From positions 2,356,001 to 2,420,000 of the forward strand of contig NZ_CP014839.1 of assembly GCF_001931675.1 (NCBI RefSeq): a stretch of DNA of 64,000 nt. Reading direction: 5' to 3'. Below are positions 18,084-26,682 of this stretch, in pieces (the first letter of the stretch is position 1; each line of letters begins with the position of its first letter). Source of the stretch: Pandoraea thiooxydans (GTDB lineage: Bacteria > Pseudomonadota > Gammaproteobacteria > Burkholderiales > Burkholderiaceae). The notes under the pieces are model-generated. The model was not told the DNA's origin and searched no databases. It was given only the letters and a program-made list of their open reading frames with translations. Both the position numbers and the translations under genes were made by a program.

Positions 18084-19169
18084 CTAGGCGGCAGCGACTC
18101 GCGCGGCAATCGCCTGGCCCATTTCGGTGGTGGACGCCTTGCCGCCGAGATCCGCGGTGTGCGGGCCGGCGACCAGCGCGGCCTTGATCGCCGCGACGAT
18201 CGCGTCGTGCGCGGCGCGCCCGGCGCCCGCGCCGCCGGTGAGGAAATCGAGCATCATCGCGCCCGACCAGATCATGGCGACCGGATTGGCGATGTTCTTG
18301 CCATAAATATCGGGGGCCGAACCGTGCACCGGCTCGAACAGCGACGGAAACGCCCGTTCCGGATTCAGGTTGGCCGAGGGCGCCAGGCCGATCGTGCCGG
18401 TACAGGCCGGCCCGAGATCGGACAGGATGTCGCCGAACAGATTGGACGCCACCACCACGTCGAAGCGCTGCGGCTGCAGCACGAATCGGGCGCACAGAAT
18501 GTCGATGTGCTGCTTGTTCCAGGCGACGTCCGGATAGCGGCTGGCCATCTCGGCAGCGCGTGCATCCCACCAGGGCATCGAAATCGAAATACCGTTGCTT
18601 TTGGTCGCGACGGTCAGGTCTTTACGCGGCCGGCTTTGCGCCAGCTCAAAGGCGAATTTCATGACCCGCTCGGTGCCGCGCCGCGAAAACACCGACTGCT
18701 GCATCACGATTTCATTCTCGGTGCCCTCGAACATCACACCGCCGATCGACGAATATTCGCCCTCGGTGTTCTCGCGCACGATCATCATGTCGATCTCGCC
18801 CGCATCGGCCGCCAGCGGCGACTTCACGCCGGCGAAGGTTTGCGCGGGCCGCAGGTTGATGTACTGGTCGAATTCGCGGCGAAACTTCAGCAGCGATCCC
18901 CACAATGAGATGTGATCCGGCACGATCTCGGGCCAGCCGACCGCGCCGAAGTAAATTGCGTCCATCGGCTGCAACAGCGCCTTCCAGTCATCGGGCATCA
19001 TTTTTCCGGTGGCGGCGTAATAGTCGCAGCTGGCCCAATCGAAATGAGTCAACTCGAGAGCAATGCCAAAGCGCTCGGCCGCGGCGCGCAGCACGCGCAG
19101 CCCCTCGGGCATTACTTCCTTGCCGATGCCGTCGCCCGGAAGTACGGCAATTCTGAATGGTTTTGTCAT
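18084..19169 (-). CDS. ttuC: Tartrate dehydrogenase/decarboxylase-type beta-decarboxylating dehydrogenase
   Basis: A 361-residue NAD-dependent enzyme of the isocitrate/isopropylmalate dehydrogenase family. It opens with IAVLPGDGIGKEVMPEG. The segment DHISLWGSLLKFRREFDQY, placed before INLRP, is distinctive for the tartrate dehydrogenase/D-malate dehydrogenase branch rather than LeuB. Metal-binding residues appear in SNLFGDILSDLG, and EPVHGSAPDIYGK is the cofactor motif. The gene is divergent from a LysR regulator with a 160-bp gap, the common arrangement for tartrate or malate dehydrogenase genes. D-malate activity is an alternative, since these enzymes are promiscuous. Confidence 0.85.
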   Translation of the reverse strand: MTKPFRIAVLPGDGIGKEVMPEGLRVLRAAAERFGIALELTHFDWASCDYYAATGKMMPDDWKALLQPMDAIYFGAVGWPEIVPDHISLWGSLLKFRREFDQYINLRPAQTFAGVKSPLAADAGEIDMMIVRENTEGEYSSIGGVMFEGTENEIVMQQSVFSRRGTERVMKFAFELAQSRPRKDLTVATKSNGISISMPWWDARAAEMASRYPDVAWNKQHIDILCARFVLQPQRFDVVVASNLFGDILSDLGPACTGTIGLAPSANLNPERAFPSLFEPVHGSAPDIYGKNIANPVAMIWSGAMMLDFLTGGAGAGRAAHDAIVAAIKAALVAGPHTADLGGKASTTEMGQAIAARVAAA

Positions 19170-19333
19170 GTGTGCGTCGACCTGTGTTGAAAATCGATGG
19201 AGTCAATCAGCCGCCCGGCTACTGCCGGCAGGCATCTTCGCGATGCATTATCCGGCGATGCGGTGCCCACTCATTATATTGATTCACTTTCAAAATATAA
19301 TTCGCCTTTCGGTTAACTCATTTTTCACGAATC

Positions 19334-20260
19334 GTGAATAAAATGCCCACCCCCGACGACCTGCGCGTGTTCATCGCGGTCGTGCGCAAGGCCAGCTTCT
19401 CCGGCGCGGCCGACGAGCTTGGCACCTCGCCGGCCTATATCAGCAAGCGCATTCGCGTGCTGGAGGACGACCTGAAGCTCAAACTGTTCCAGCGCACCAC
19501 GCGCAGCGTAGTCATCACCGACGAGGGCGAGCGCGTCTATCACTGGGCCCAGCGCATTCTCGACGATATCGATCAACTGCTGCAGGAGGTCTCGATGCCG
19601 CGCGCCGCGCTACGCGGGACACTGCGCGTGAGCAGCAGTTTCGGCTTCGGCAGAAATGTCGTCGCGCCGATGATCTCCACGCTGATCGGCCGCTACCCGG
19701 GCCTGAGCGTGCGCTTTGAAGTATTCGATCGCCTGGTCGACGTGGCCAGCGAAGGGATCGATCTCGACATTCGGGTCGGCGACGAAATCGCGCCGCATTT
19801 GATCGCCAGACCGCTGGCCGAGAACCACCGCATCCTGTGCGCGGCCCCGGCCTATCTGGCCCGGCGCGGCGCGCCCCGCTCGCTCGCCGACCTGTCGCAG
19901 CACGATTGCCTGGTGATCAAGGAACGCGACCATCCATTCGGCGTGTGGAAATTGCGCGCCGCCGGCGAGGAAAAAACCGTCAAGGTCACCGGGCCGCTGT
20001 CGACCAACCACGGTGAGATCGCCGTGCAATGGGCCATCGCCGGACATGGCGTGGTGCTGCGCTCGATCTGGGACGTCGGGCCGCACCTGCAGCGCGGCGA
20101 ACTGGTGCCGGTGCTGCCCGGCTACCGGCAAGAGGCCAATATCTGGGCGGTCTACCCGTCGCGGCTCGGCACCTCGGCCAAGGTCAGGGTCTGCGTTGAG
20201 TTCCTGCAGGAGCGCTTCGCACAATGCAACAATGGGGCGATAGCGTCTTGGTTAGGATAA
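19334..20260 (+). CDS. LysR-family regulator divergent from tartrate dehydrogenase (DmlR-like)
   Basis: A 308-residue LysR-type regulator. The helix-turn-helix is at residues 5-60 (LRVFIAVVRKASFSGAADEL, AYISKRIRVLEDDL), followed by a substrate-binding domain with the CrgA/DmlR-type pattern (LRGTLRVSSSFGFGRNVVAP). A GTG at 19334 or an ATG at 19343 could start the protein, differing by three residues. The divergent position indicates that it controls the tartrate dehydrogenase gene, probably with the dicarboxylic substrate as inducer; this is inferred from gene order. Confidence 0.85.
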   Translation: MNKMPTPDDLRVFIAVVRKASFSGAADELGTSPAYISKRIRVLEDDLKLKLFQRTTRSVVITDEGERVYHWAQRILDDIDQLLQEVSMPRAALRGTLRVSSSFGFGRNVVAPMISTLIGRYPGLSVRFEVFDRLVDVASEGIDLDIRVGDEIAPHLIARPLAENHRILCAAPAYLARRGAPRSLADLSQHDCLVIKERDHPFGVWKLRAAGEEKTVKVTGPLSTNHGEIAVQWAIAGHGVVLRSIWDVGPHLQRGELVPVLPGYRQEANIWAVYPSRLGTSAKVRVCVEFLQERFAQCNNGAIASWLG

Positions 20261-20456
20261 CTTTGTAATAGCCGGACATCTGCCATATCGGGTCGGCAAC
20301 GCCCCGGCCTTGATTCGACTGACGAAATCCGGGTCTGGCGCGTGCCCGCGTGGGGTGCCGCCAAATGTTTCAAAAAGTATCCGCGCTGCGCCGCCAGGCG
20401 CTCGGGTGATAGCCTAAGGCTATTCCCCGCAACACGATGCGCGTATACCGCCGCTC

Positions 20457-21641
20457 ATGGCGACGCGGCGCGCTCTGCCATCCATGCGCAGCAGTTCCAA
20501 GACGTATTACGAAAAACTGGATCACTTGCGACTGTTCGCCGCAACGCTGGTGCTGCTCTATCACACCTGGGCGGCGGCCGGCGGTCCGCAGGCCACGTCG
20601 AACTGGCTCGAGCAATTCGTGCTGCTGGGCAATACCGGCGTGACACTGTTTCTGGTGCTCAGCGGGTTTCTGTTCACCGTCCTGGTCGACGGCGGCAACA
20701 AGGCAATCGTCTACCCGCGCTTTCTGGCCAATCGGGCCCTGCGTATCTTTCCGCTCCTGACGGTGTTGTTTATCGGAGCGATGGCGGTGCATCAGCGCGA
20801 TGCCACGGTCACCGGCGCATTATCGTTCCTGCTGTTCTCGAATCTTGGCCAGTCGCCGCTGTTCCAGTTCAGCAATGCGCTCTGGACGGTGGCGGTCGAA
20901 TGCCAGTTCTATGTCATGTTCCCGTTTCTGATCCGATTTGCACGCCGGCAAGGCGCCGGGTACCTGATCGGCCTGGCGGTATTCTGGATCGGCTGGCGCA
21001 CCGTGATCGCGACCCTGTTCGGCGCTTCGTTCGCACCGGGCGACGCCAATTATGTCTACTTCACGATGCTGGGGCGGCTCGATCAATTCCTGATCGGCAT
21101 GATCGCCGGCCTGGTTCACCTGAAATCGCCCCGCCTGCTGCGCTCGCCCTATGTCCTTGGCCTGGCCGCAATTGTCGCGCTGTGCTGCTTTCACCTCATG
21201 TATGCCACCGGCTCGCTCTGGAAAAACGATCCGCGCTGCATGCCGGTAAGCGCGATCGAGGCGCTGCTGTGGGCCACCTTGCTGCTGGCCTACTTCCAAG
21301 GCCAGTTGCAATGGCCGGCGCCGCTGAGTCGCGCGCTGGCCTCGCTGGGTCAGTGCAGCTACTCTCTCTACCTGTTGCACATCTATGTGGTGCTGATCAT
21401 CGACGAGTACGGCGGATGGCTGCACCTGGTCGGCGACCCGGGCGCGAACGCCATATTGAATGGACTGTTGCTGGTCTGGCCGGCGTCGCTGTTGTTGTCG
21501 TTCTTCAGTTACCGGTTGATCGAAGCGCCGTTTCTCGGCCTGCGCACGCCCTATACGATACCGCGCGCCGCGCCCGAACCCGAGCCCGCCACGCCGGCAG
21601 TGGTGCCGGCATCCAGCGCGACGGCACCGCAACGTCACTGA
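20457..21641 (+). CDS. Acyltransferase 3 family membrane protein
   Basis: A 394-residue integral membrane O-acyltransferase with about ten membrane helices. It opens with KLDHLRLFAATLVLLYHTW, containing the conserved catalytic-region histidine, followed by GVTLFLVLSGFLF. The family transfers acetyl or other acyl groups to surface polysaccharides, peptidoglycan or lipids. Start codons at 20457 and 20484 (nine residues apart) are both possible. No polysaccharide genes adjoin it, so the acceptor is unknown. Confidence 0.82.
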   Translation: MATRRALPSMRSSSKTYYEKLDHLRLFAATLVLLYHTWAAAGGPQATSNWLEQFVLLGNTGVTLFLVLSGFLFTVLVDGGNKAIVYPRFLANRALRIFPLLTVLFIGAMAVHQRDATVTGALSFLLFSNLGQSPLFQFSNALWTVAVECQFYVMFPFLIRFARRQGAGYLIGLAVFWIGWRTVIATLFGASFAPGDANYVYFTMLGRLDQFLIGMIAGLVHLKSPRLLRSPYVLGLAAIVALCCFHLMYATGSLWKNDPRCMPVSAIEALLWATLLLAYFQGQLQWPAPLSRALASLGQCSYSLYLLHIYVVLIIDEYGGWLHLVGDPGANAILNGLLLVWPASLLLSFFSYRLIEAPFLGLRTPYTIPRAAPEPEPATPAVVPASSATAPQRH

Positions 21642-21692
21642 CCGGGGCCATTACAATAGCGGGTTGACGTCACAACGCTTCGGAGACCCCCT

Positions 21693-22406
21693 ATTCAACT
21701 CGAACGCCTTCTTCAGTCGCAGGGCTTCGGCAGCCGAAAAACATGCCGGGCATTGATCGAATGCGGCGCGGTGAGTGTCGGCGGCGTCGTGTGCGATGCC
21801 CCCAAACAGGAGTTCGCGCCGCACGGCCTGGCATTTGCCGTCGACGGTCAACCCTGGCGCTATCGGGAAAAGGTCTACCTGCTGCTGCACAAGCCCGCCG
21901 GCTACGAATGCTCGGCCAGTCCTCAGCACCACCAGAGCGTGCTCGCACTGCTGCCCGCCCCGCTGGTCGCGCGCGGCGTGCAGCCCGCCGGCCGCCTCGA
22001 TCAGGACACCACCGGGCTGCTGTTGCTAAGCGACGATGGGCCATTCCTGCATGCGCTGATGTCACCGCGCCGCCATGTGCCCAAGCGCTATCTCGCGACG
22101 ACGAAGCATCCGGTCACCGAAGCGATGCTTGTCGCCCTGCGCGACGGCGTCCTGCTGCACGATGAAACGCAGCCGGTGCGCGCCATCGATGCGCAAATCG
22201 AGGGCCCGCACCAACTCTGGCTGACGATTGATCAGGGGAAATATCACCAGGTCAAGCGAATGGTGGCCGCGGTCGGCAACCGCGTCGAACAATTGCACCG
22301 GGAGCGGCTGGGCGGCCTGGCCCTCGGCACGCTGGCGCCCGGCGCATGGCGTTATCTCGAGGAAGACGATCTGGCCGCGATTCCCTACCCGGTGCCGCAG
22401 AATTAA
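21693..22406 (+). CDS. rsuA: RsuA-family 16S rRNA pseudouridine synthase with probable ATT start
   Basis: A 237-residue pseudouridine synthase for small-subunit rRNA (RsuA/RluB/E/F group). The N-terminal S4 RNA-binding domain reads ERLLQSQGFGSRKTCRALIE, and the catalytic aspartate is in GRLDQDTTGLLLL. The C-terminal KYHQVKRMVAAVGNRV is typical. The S4 domain begins upstream of any ATG, GTG or TTG. The only start that preserves it and has a ribosome site is ATT at 21693, with GGAGA six bases before it. The next usable codon, TTG at 21753, would remove most of the S4 domain. The stop overlaps that of rlmJ on the other strand. RsuA rather than RluE is a best guess. Confidence 0.82.
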   Translation: MQLERLLQSQGFGSRKTCRALIECGAVSVGGVVCDAPKQEFAPHGLAFAVDGQPWRYREKVYLLLHKPAGYECSASPQHHQSVLALLPAPLVARGVQPAGRLDQDTTGLLLLSDDGPFLHALMSPRRHVPKRYLATTKHPVTEAMLVALRDGVLLHDETQPVRAIDAQIEGPHQLWLTIDQGKYHQVKRMVAAVGNRVEQLHRERLGGLALGTLAPGAWRYLEEDDLAAIPYPVPQN

Positions 22407-23260
22407 TCCTGCTTGCCTTCCAGCGTGTATTTCGCGCCCTTGTCCTGACCCAGCACCTTCACCAGCCACGGCAAGGCTTCCTGCAGCGCCGCGCGCAGCG
22501 TCCAGGGCGGATTGACGATGAACATGCCGCTGCCGTGCAGCCCGAGGCCGCCGGCCTGCGGCGACTGCACGGTGAGACTGGCATGCAGCCAGCTCTTGAG
22601 CGGCAGGCGCTTGAGCCGCTCGGGCAGCTGTATCGACTCCCGCCGCTGTACCTGCGGGTACCAGATCGCGTAACAGCCGGTCGGAAAACGCGTGAGCGCT
22701 TCCTGCATGGTTTGCACGACGCGCGTGTAGTCCTGTTTGTCCTCGTAGGCCGGATCGATGAGAATCAAGCCGCGCTTGGGCGGCGGCGGCAGCAGGGCCT
22801 TGAGACTGGCGAAACCGTCGGCCTCGTAGAACATCGTGCGGCGCGCTACCGACTTGCCTTGCGGCCGGAAGTTGTCCTGCAGCGCGCGATTTTCGTTGCC
22901 ATGCATCTCGAACAACCGCAGACGATCGGTTTCTCTCAGCAGTTGCAGCGCCAGGAACGGCGAACCGGGGTAGTAGCGCAGCTTGCCGTCGGTGTTGAAT
23001 TCACGCACCAGCCGCACGTACTCGGCAACGATCGGCGGCAAATCCTGGCGGTCCCACAGGCGCGTGATGCCGCTTTGATATTCGGCATTCTTTTTGGCCC
23101 ATTCGCTCTCGAGCGCGTATCCGCCGGCCCCCGCATGGGTGTCGATATACCAGAACGGCGTGTCCTTCTGCCCGAGGTATTCGAGCAGTTGAACGACGAT
23201 GCAGTGCTTGAGGACGTCGGCGTGATTGCCGGCATGAAAGGCGTGGCGGTAGCTGAACAT
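22403..23260 (-). CDS. rlmJ: 23S rRNA (adenine-2030-N6)-methyltransferase
   Basis: A 285-residue SAM-dependent methyltransferase that modifies A2030 of 23S rRNA. The RlmJ start MFSYRHAFHAGNHADVLKH is unmistakable. The SAM motif is YIDTHAGAGGY, and the catalytic motif appears as LIDPAYEDK (DPPY family). The ATG at 23260 is used even though the frame is open for 94 more codons upstream, because the protein family begins exactly here. Its stop overlaps the convergent rsuA stop. Confidence 0.94.
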   Translation of the reverse strand: MFSYRHAFHAGNHADVLKHCIVVQLLEYLGQKDTPFWYIDTHAGAGGYALESEWAKKNAEYQSGITRLWDRQDLPPIVAEYVRLVREFNTDGKLRYYPGSPFLALQLLRETDRLRLFEMHGNENRALQDNFRPQGKSVARRTMFYEADGFASLKALLPPPPKRGLILIDPAYEDKQDYTRVVQTMQEALTRFPTGCYAIWYPQVQRRESIQLPERLKRLPLKSWLHASLTVQSPQAGGLGLHGSGMFIVNPPWTLRAALQEALPWLVKVLGQDKGAKYTLEGKQD

Positions 23261-23316
23261 GGGTTTTCCGATTGAACAGGCGCGATTGTAGCCGACCCGC
23301 GGCCCCGGAGCGCCGA

Positions 23317-23889
23317 TTATCCCGCCAGCGCCCGCACCTGCTCGTGGCGAAAGCACGTCGTGACATGGTCGTTGACCAGGCCCGCCGATTGCATGAACGC
23401 GTAACAGATGGTCGAGCCCACGAACTTGAAGCCGAGCTTTTTGAGCGCCTTGCTCATGGCGTCGGATTGCGCCGTGCTGGCGGGCACCGTGTCCCTGGTG
23501 CTCCAGGCGTTCTGGCGTGCGCGGCCGTCGACGAAGTCCCACAGGAAGGTATCGAAGCGCTGGCCGCGTTCGCGCATCTCGAGATAGACACGCGCGTTTT
23601 GCACGACGGCGGCGACTTTGGCCCGATTGCGCACGATGCCGGGATCGGCCAGCAATTGCGCCACCTTGCGCTCATCGTAGCGGGCGATTTTTTCCGGATC
23701 GAAGCCCTCGAAGGCACGCCGGTAATTGTCGCGTTTTTTCAGGATCGTGGCCCACGACAAGCCGGCCTGCGCGCCCTCGAGCATCAATAATTCATAGAGC
23801 GCGAGGGGTTCGCGCAGCGGCACCCCCCACTCGAGATCGTGATATTGCCGGTACGCGTCGAACCCCTCACACCATGCACAGCGTTCCAT
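23317..23889 (-). CDS. tag: DNA-3-methyladenine glycosylase I
   Basis: A 190-residue base-excision repair glycosylase that removes 3-methyladenine. It starts with ERCAWCEGFDAYRQYHDLEWG and has the family-typical QAGLSWATILKKRDNYR. The zinc ligands Cys4, His17 and the C-terminal His and Cys in NDHVTTCFRH are present. The length is normal for Tag. It lies between rlmJ and a FAH-family gene on the same strand, without tight coupling. Confidence 0.94.
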   Translation of the reverse strand: MERCAWCEGFDAYRQYHDLEWGVPLREPLALYELLMLEGAQAGLSWATILKKRDNYRRAFEGFDPEKIARYDERKVAQLLADPGIVRNRAKVAAVVQNARVYLEMRERGQRFDTFLWDFVDGRARQNAWSTRDTVPASTAQSDAMSKALKKLGFKFVGSTICYAFMQSAGLVNDHVTTCFRHEQVRALAG

Positions 23890-23959
23890 TGTGCCGCCTC
23901 ATCAATACGTGCTTCGTCAAGCGGCACCGGCAGTTCGCGCCCGCCGGCGCCGGCCACCG

Positions 23960-24820
23960 TCAGTCGAGCAAGTCGGCCCGCCACGCATGCACCGACTGCT
24001 GTTGTTCGCCCAGACCGTCGATACCCAGCCGCACGACGTCGCCCTCGCGCAGAAACACCGGCGGCTTGCATCCCATGCCGACACCCGGCGGCGTGCCGGT
24101 GGCGATCAGGTCGCCTGGATTGAGCGTCATCACCTGGCTCATGTAATGAATCAGGAATGCGACGCCGAAGATCATGTGGGCCGTGTTGCCGGTCTGGAAC
24201 CGCTTGCCATTGACATCCAGCCATAGGCCCAGGTTTTGCGGATCGGGAATCTCGTCGGCACTCACCAGCCACGGGCCGACCGGGCCGAATGTGTCGCAGC
24301 CCTTGCCCTTGTCCCAGGTGCCGCCCCGCTCCATCTGAAACTCCCGCTCCGATACATCGTTCACCACGCAGTAGCCGGCCACGTGACGCAGCGCGTCCTC
24401 CAGCGGCACGTACCGTGCCCGGGTGCCGATCACCACGCCGAGTTCGACCTCCCAGTCCGTCTTGCGCGAGTCTTTGGGCATCACGATCGGATCGTTGGGA
24501 CCACTGAAGCACTGGTTCCATTTCGCGAACAGAATCGGCTCGCCGGGGATCGGCAGATTCGCTTCAGCGGCGTGGTCGCTGTAGTTCAGCCCCACGCCGA
24601 TGAATTGCCGCAAGCCGGTAAACGGCGTGCCCAGGCGGCCGGGTGCGGCGACCTCTGGCAATGCCGTCAAATCCAGCGCACGCAGTCTGGCCAGGCCGGC
24701 CGGGCTGAGTTGCTCCGGCGTCAAGTCGTCGATCACGCCGGAGAGATCGCGGACCACGCCCCGTGCGTCAAGGATCCCGGGTTTTTCCTGGCCCTTCGGG
24801 CCGAATCGCAGTAGTTTCAA
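23960..24820 (-). CDS. Fumarylacetoacetate hydrolase family protein
   Basis: A 286-residue member of the FAH superfamily, the type often labelled ureidoglycolate lyase or 2-keto-4-pentenoate hydratase-like. The metal-binding motif is visible in ELGVVIGTRARYV and EREFQMERGGTWDKGKGCD, and GDLIATGTPPGVG is the family signature. A TTG start at 24820 gives the usual MKLLRFGPKGQEKPG beginning and has GGGAG five bases before it; another TTG four codons upstream lacks a ribosome site. The substrate cannot be named from sequence; C-C hydrolysis or decarboxylation of a keto acid is typical. Confidence 0.85.
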   Translation of the reverse strand: MKLLRFGPKGQEKPGILDARGVVRDLSGVIDDLTPEQLSPAGLARLRALDLTALPEVAAPGRLGTPFTGLRQFIGVGLNYSDHAAEANLPIPGEPILFAKWNQCFSGPNDPIVMPKDSRKTDWEVELGVVIGTRARYVPLEDALRHVAGYCVVNDVSEREFQMERGGTWDKGKGCDTFGPVGPWLVSADEIPDPQNLGLWLDVNGKRFQTGNTAHMIFGVAFLIHYMSQVMTLNPGDLIATGTPPGVGMGCKPPVFLREGDVVRLGIDGLGEQQQSVHAWRADLLD

Positions 24821-25032
24821 AGTGACTCCCAATGGAAAAGATGCGCCGCGTTGCGCTCGTGAGGCGGCTGCGCCAATTGTTAAATAATGTTAAATCAGCT
24901 CAAACTGTTCTGAAAAACTTATAATCGCCCCATAACAGGCGACACGGAAAGTCCGAAGCTTTCTCGGCGGCTGCCGTCGCCGCGCCGAAATTGCGCGGCT
25001 GCGAACCATTGCCAGCCTGACCTGAGAAATTC

Positions 25033-26682
25033 ATGCACACAATAGCACTCAAACAATTGACACGGGGACTGCTATGTCTGGCCGTGCTGCTGCCGCTGGC
25101 ATGCCCGGCCGCGCCGCTCGGCGTGCAGGACGGCGCCTTGGTCGTCGCCGTCGAGCCAGGCGACACGCTGTTCAACATCGCTTCGGACTACCTGCTGCCT
25201 GGGCACGACTGGCGCGACCTGCAACGATTCAATCAGATTCGTTCTCCTTATCGCCTGCGGCCCGGCGCCCGATTGCGGATACCTTTGGCGTGGGCCGCCA
25301 CCGAGCCGTCGAGCGCCCGCGTGCTGTTCGCCAATGGTCAGGTAACACGCATTCTCGGACCGCACGCGACGATCCCCCTGAAGCCCGGCATGCTGTTGCC
25401 CGAGGGCAGCCGCATCGGCAGCGCGCCTGGCGCAAGCGCGACGCTTGAACTGGTCGATCACAGCAGGATTCGCGTGCTGCCCGACACGACGCTGGTGCTG
25501 GCTCACCTGCAGCAATACCGGCATACCGACATCATCAACACCGTGATTCGTTTCAGCCGCGGGCAGGTCGAGTCCAGCGTGGATCCGGCGCACCGCGGTA
25601 TCGGACGCTACGAGGTCAATTCGCCGCTGGCGGTCACCGGCGTGCGCGGTACGCAATTCCGCGTCGGACTCCAGGACAACGACACGCAAATGACCAATGA
25701 AGTGCTCAAAGGCGTGGTCGCGGTGCAGGGCGCGGGGTCCTCCCTGGTCAGCGCAGTCACGGCCGGCCAAGGCACCATCGTCGGGCCGGGCGGCAAGGTA
25801 CAGGCGCCGCGAGCGCTGCTGCCAGCTCCCTCGCTGCAAGGCATCGCGATCCTCCAGCCGCGACCGATTGCGCGATTTGCCTATGCCTCGCTGCCCGGGG
25901 CCGTATCGTATCGAGCCATCGTAGCCCGCGACCGGGCCATCGACGACATCCTGCTGACCGGGTCGTTCAAGAACCCCGTCGCCAAGTTCGCCGGCCTGCC
26001 CGACGGCAAATACTATCTCGCCGTCAGCGGCGTCGATGCCGACGGCCTGGAAGGACGCAGGCAGGTCGTCGCATTCGAGACAGCGGCGCACCCGCAGACT
26101 CCGGTGGCTGTCGCACCGCCGCGCGATACCCCGGTGAGCGGGCCGCGCGTCGAATTCGACTGGGGCCAGGTCGCGAACGCCGGCGGCTATCATTTCCAGT
26201 TGGCCCGCGCGCCAAGCTTCGCGGCGCCGCTGCGTGACGAACGCCTGACCGGCACCCGCTTGCGCCTGGCCGATATCGCTCCCGGACGCTACTACTGGCG
26301 CGTGGCATCGATTGGCCGTGACGGCCATTCAGGCGCATTCAGCGCGCCGCTGGCGCTCGCCGTGAGCGCCGCGCCGGAACGCACCGCCATGCAGGAACAG
26401 ACACGTGCGCCCGCCGCCGTGCAGTTGAGCTGGCCCGGCGACATGACCCAGGCCTATCGCGTCGAGCTTGCACGGGATCCCGATTTCACCATGCCGGTTG
26501 CCAGTGGCGTGACGCGCACACCGCGGTGGCGCCTTGCGCCGCTGCCTGCCGGCACCTACTACGTGCGCGTCGAGTCGCTGGATGCCGATGGCTTTCATGG
26601 ACTATCCCTCGCGCCGCAGCGAATCCTGATCGACGACAACGGCGACGTCACGCCCAACGTGCGCCGGCTCACCCGACCGTGA
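25033..26682 (+). CDS. Exported LysM-FecR domain protein
   Basis: A 549-residue exported protein. A signal peptide (about residues 1-27) precedes a LysM peptidoglycan-binding module (about 38-80, VEPGDTLFNIASDYLL and LRPGARLRIP). A FecR domain follows (about 100-220, ending SPLAVTGVRGTQFRVG), then two or three fibronectin-like beta-sandwich repeats (about 340-540; GKYYLAVSGVDADGLEG, GTYYVRVESLDADGFHG). Proteins of this layout are usually encoded with a CHASE2 signalling protein, as here: the stop overlaps the start of the downstream kinase (GTGA). It may anchor to the wall and pass an envelope signal. A TATAAT at 24920-24925 lies upstream without a clear -35. Confidence 0.85.
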   Translation: MHTIALKQLTRGLLCLAVLLPLACPAAPLGVQDGALVVAVEPGDTLFNIASDYLLPGHDWRDLQRFNQIRSPYRLRPGARLRIPLAWAATEPSSARVLFANGQVTRILGPHATIPLKPGMLLPEGSRIGSAPGASATLELVDHSRIRVLPDTTLVLAHLQQYRHTDIINTVIRFSRGQVESSVDPAHRGIGRYEVNSPLAVTGVRGTQFRVGLQDNDTQMTNEVLKGVVAVQGAGSSLVSAVTAGQGTIVGPGGKVQAPRALLPAPSLQGIAILQPRPIARFAYASLPGAVSYRAIVARDRAIDDILLTGSFKNPVAKFAGLPDGKYYLAVSGVDADGLEGRRQVVAFETAAHPQTPVAVAPPRDTPVSGPRVEFDWGQVANAGGYHFQLARAPSFAAPLRDERLTGTRLRLADIAPGRYYWRVASIGRDGHSGAFSAPLALAVSAAPERTAMQEQTRAPAAVQLSWPGDMTQAYRVELARDPDFTMPVASGVTRTPRWRLAPLPAGTYYVRVESLDADGFHGLSLAPQRILIDDNGDVTPNVRRLTRP

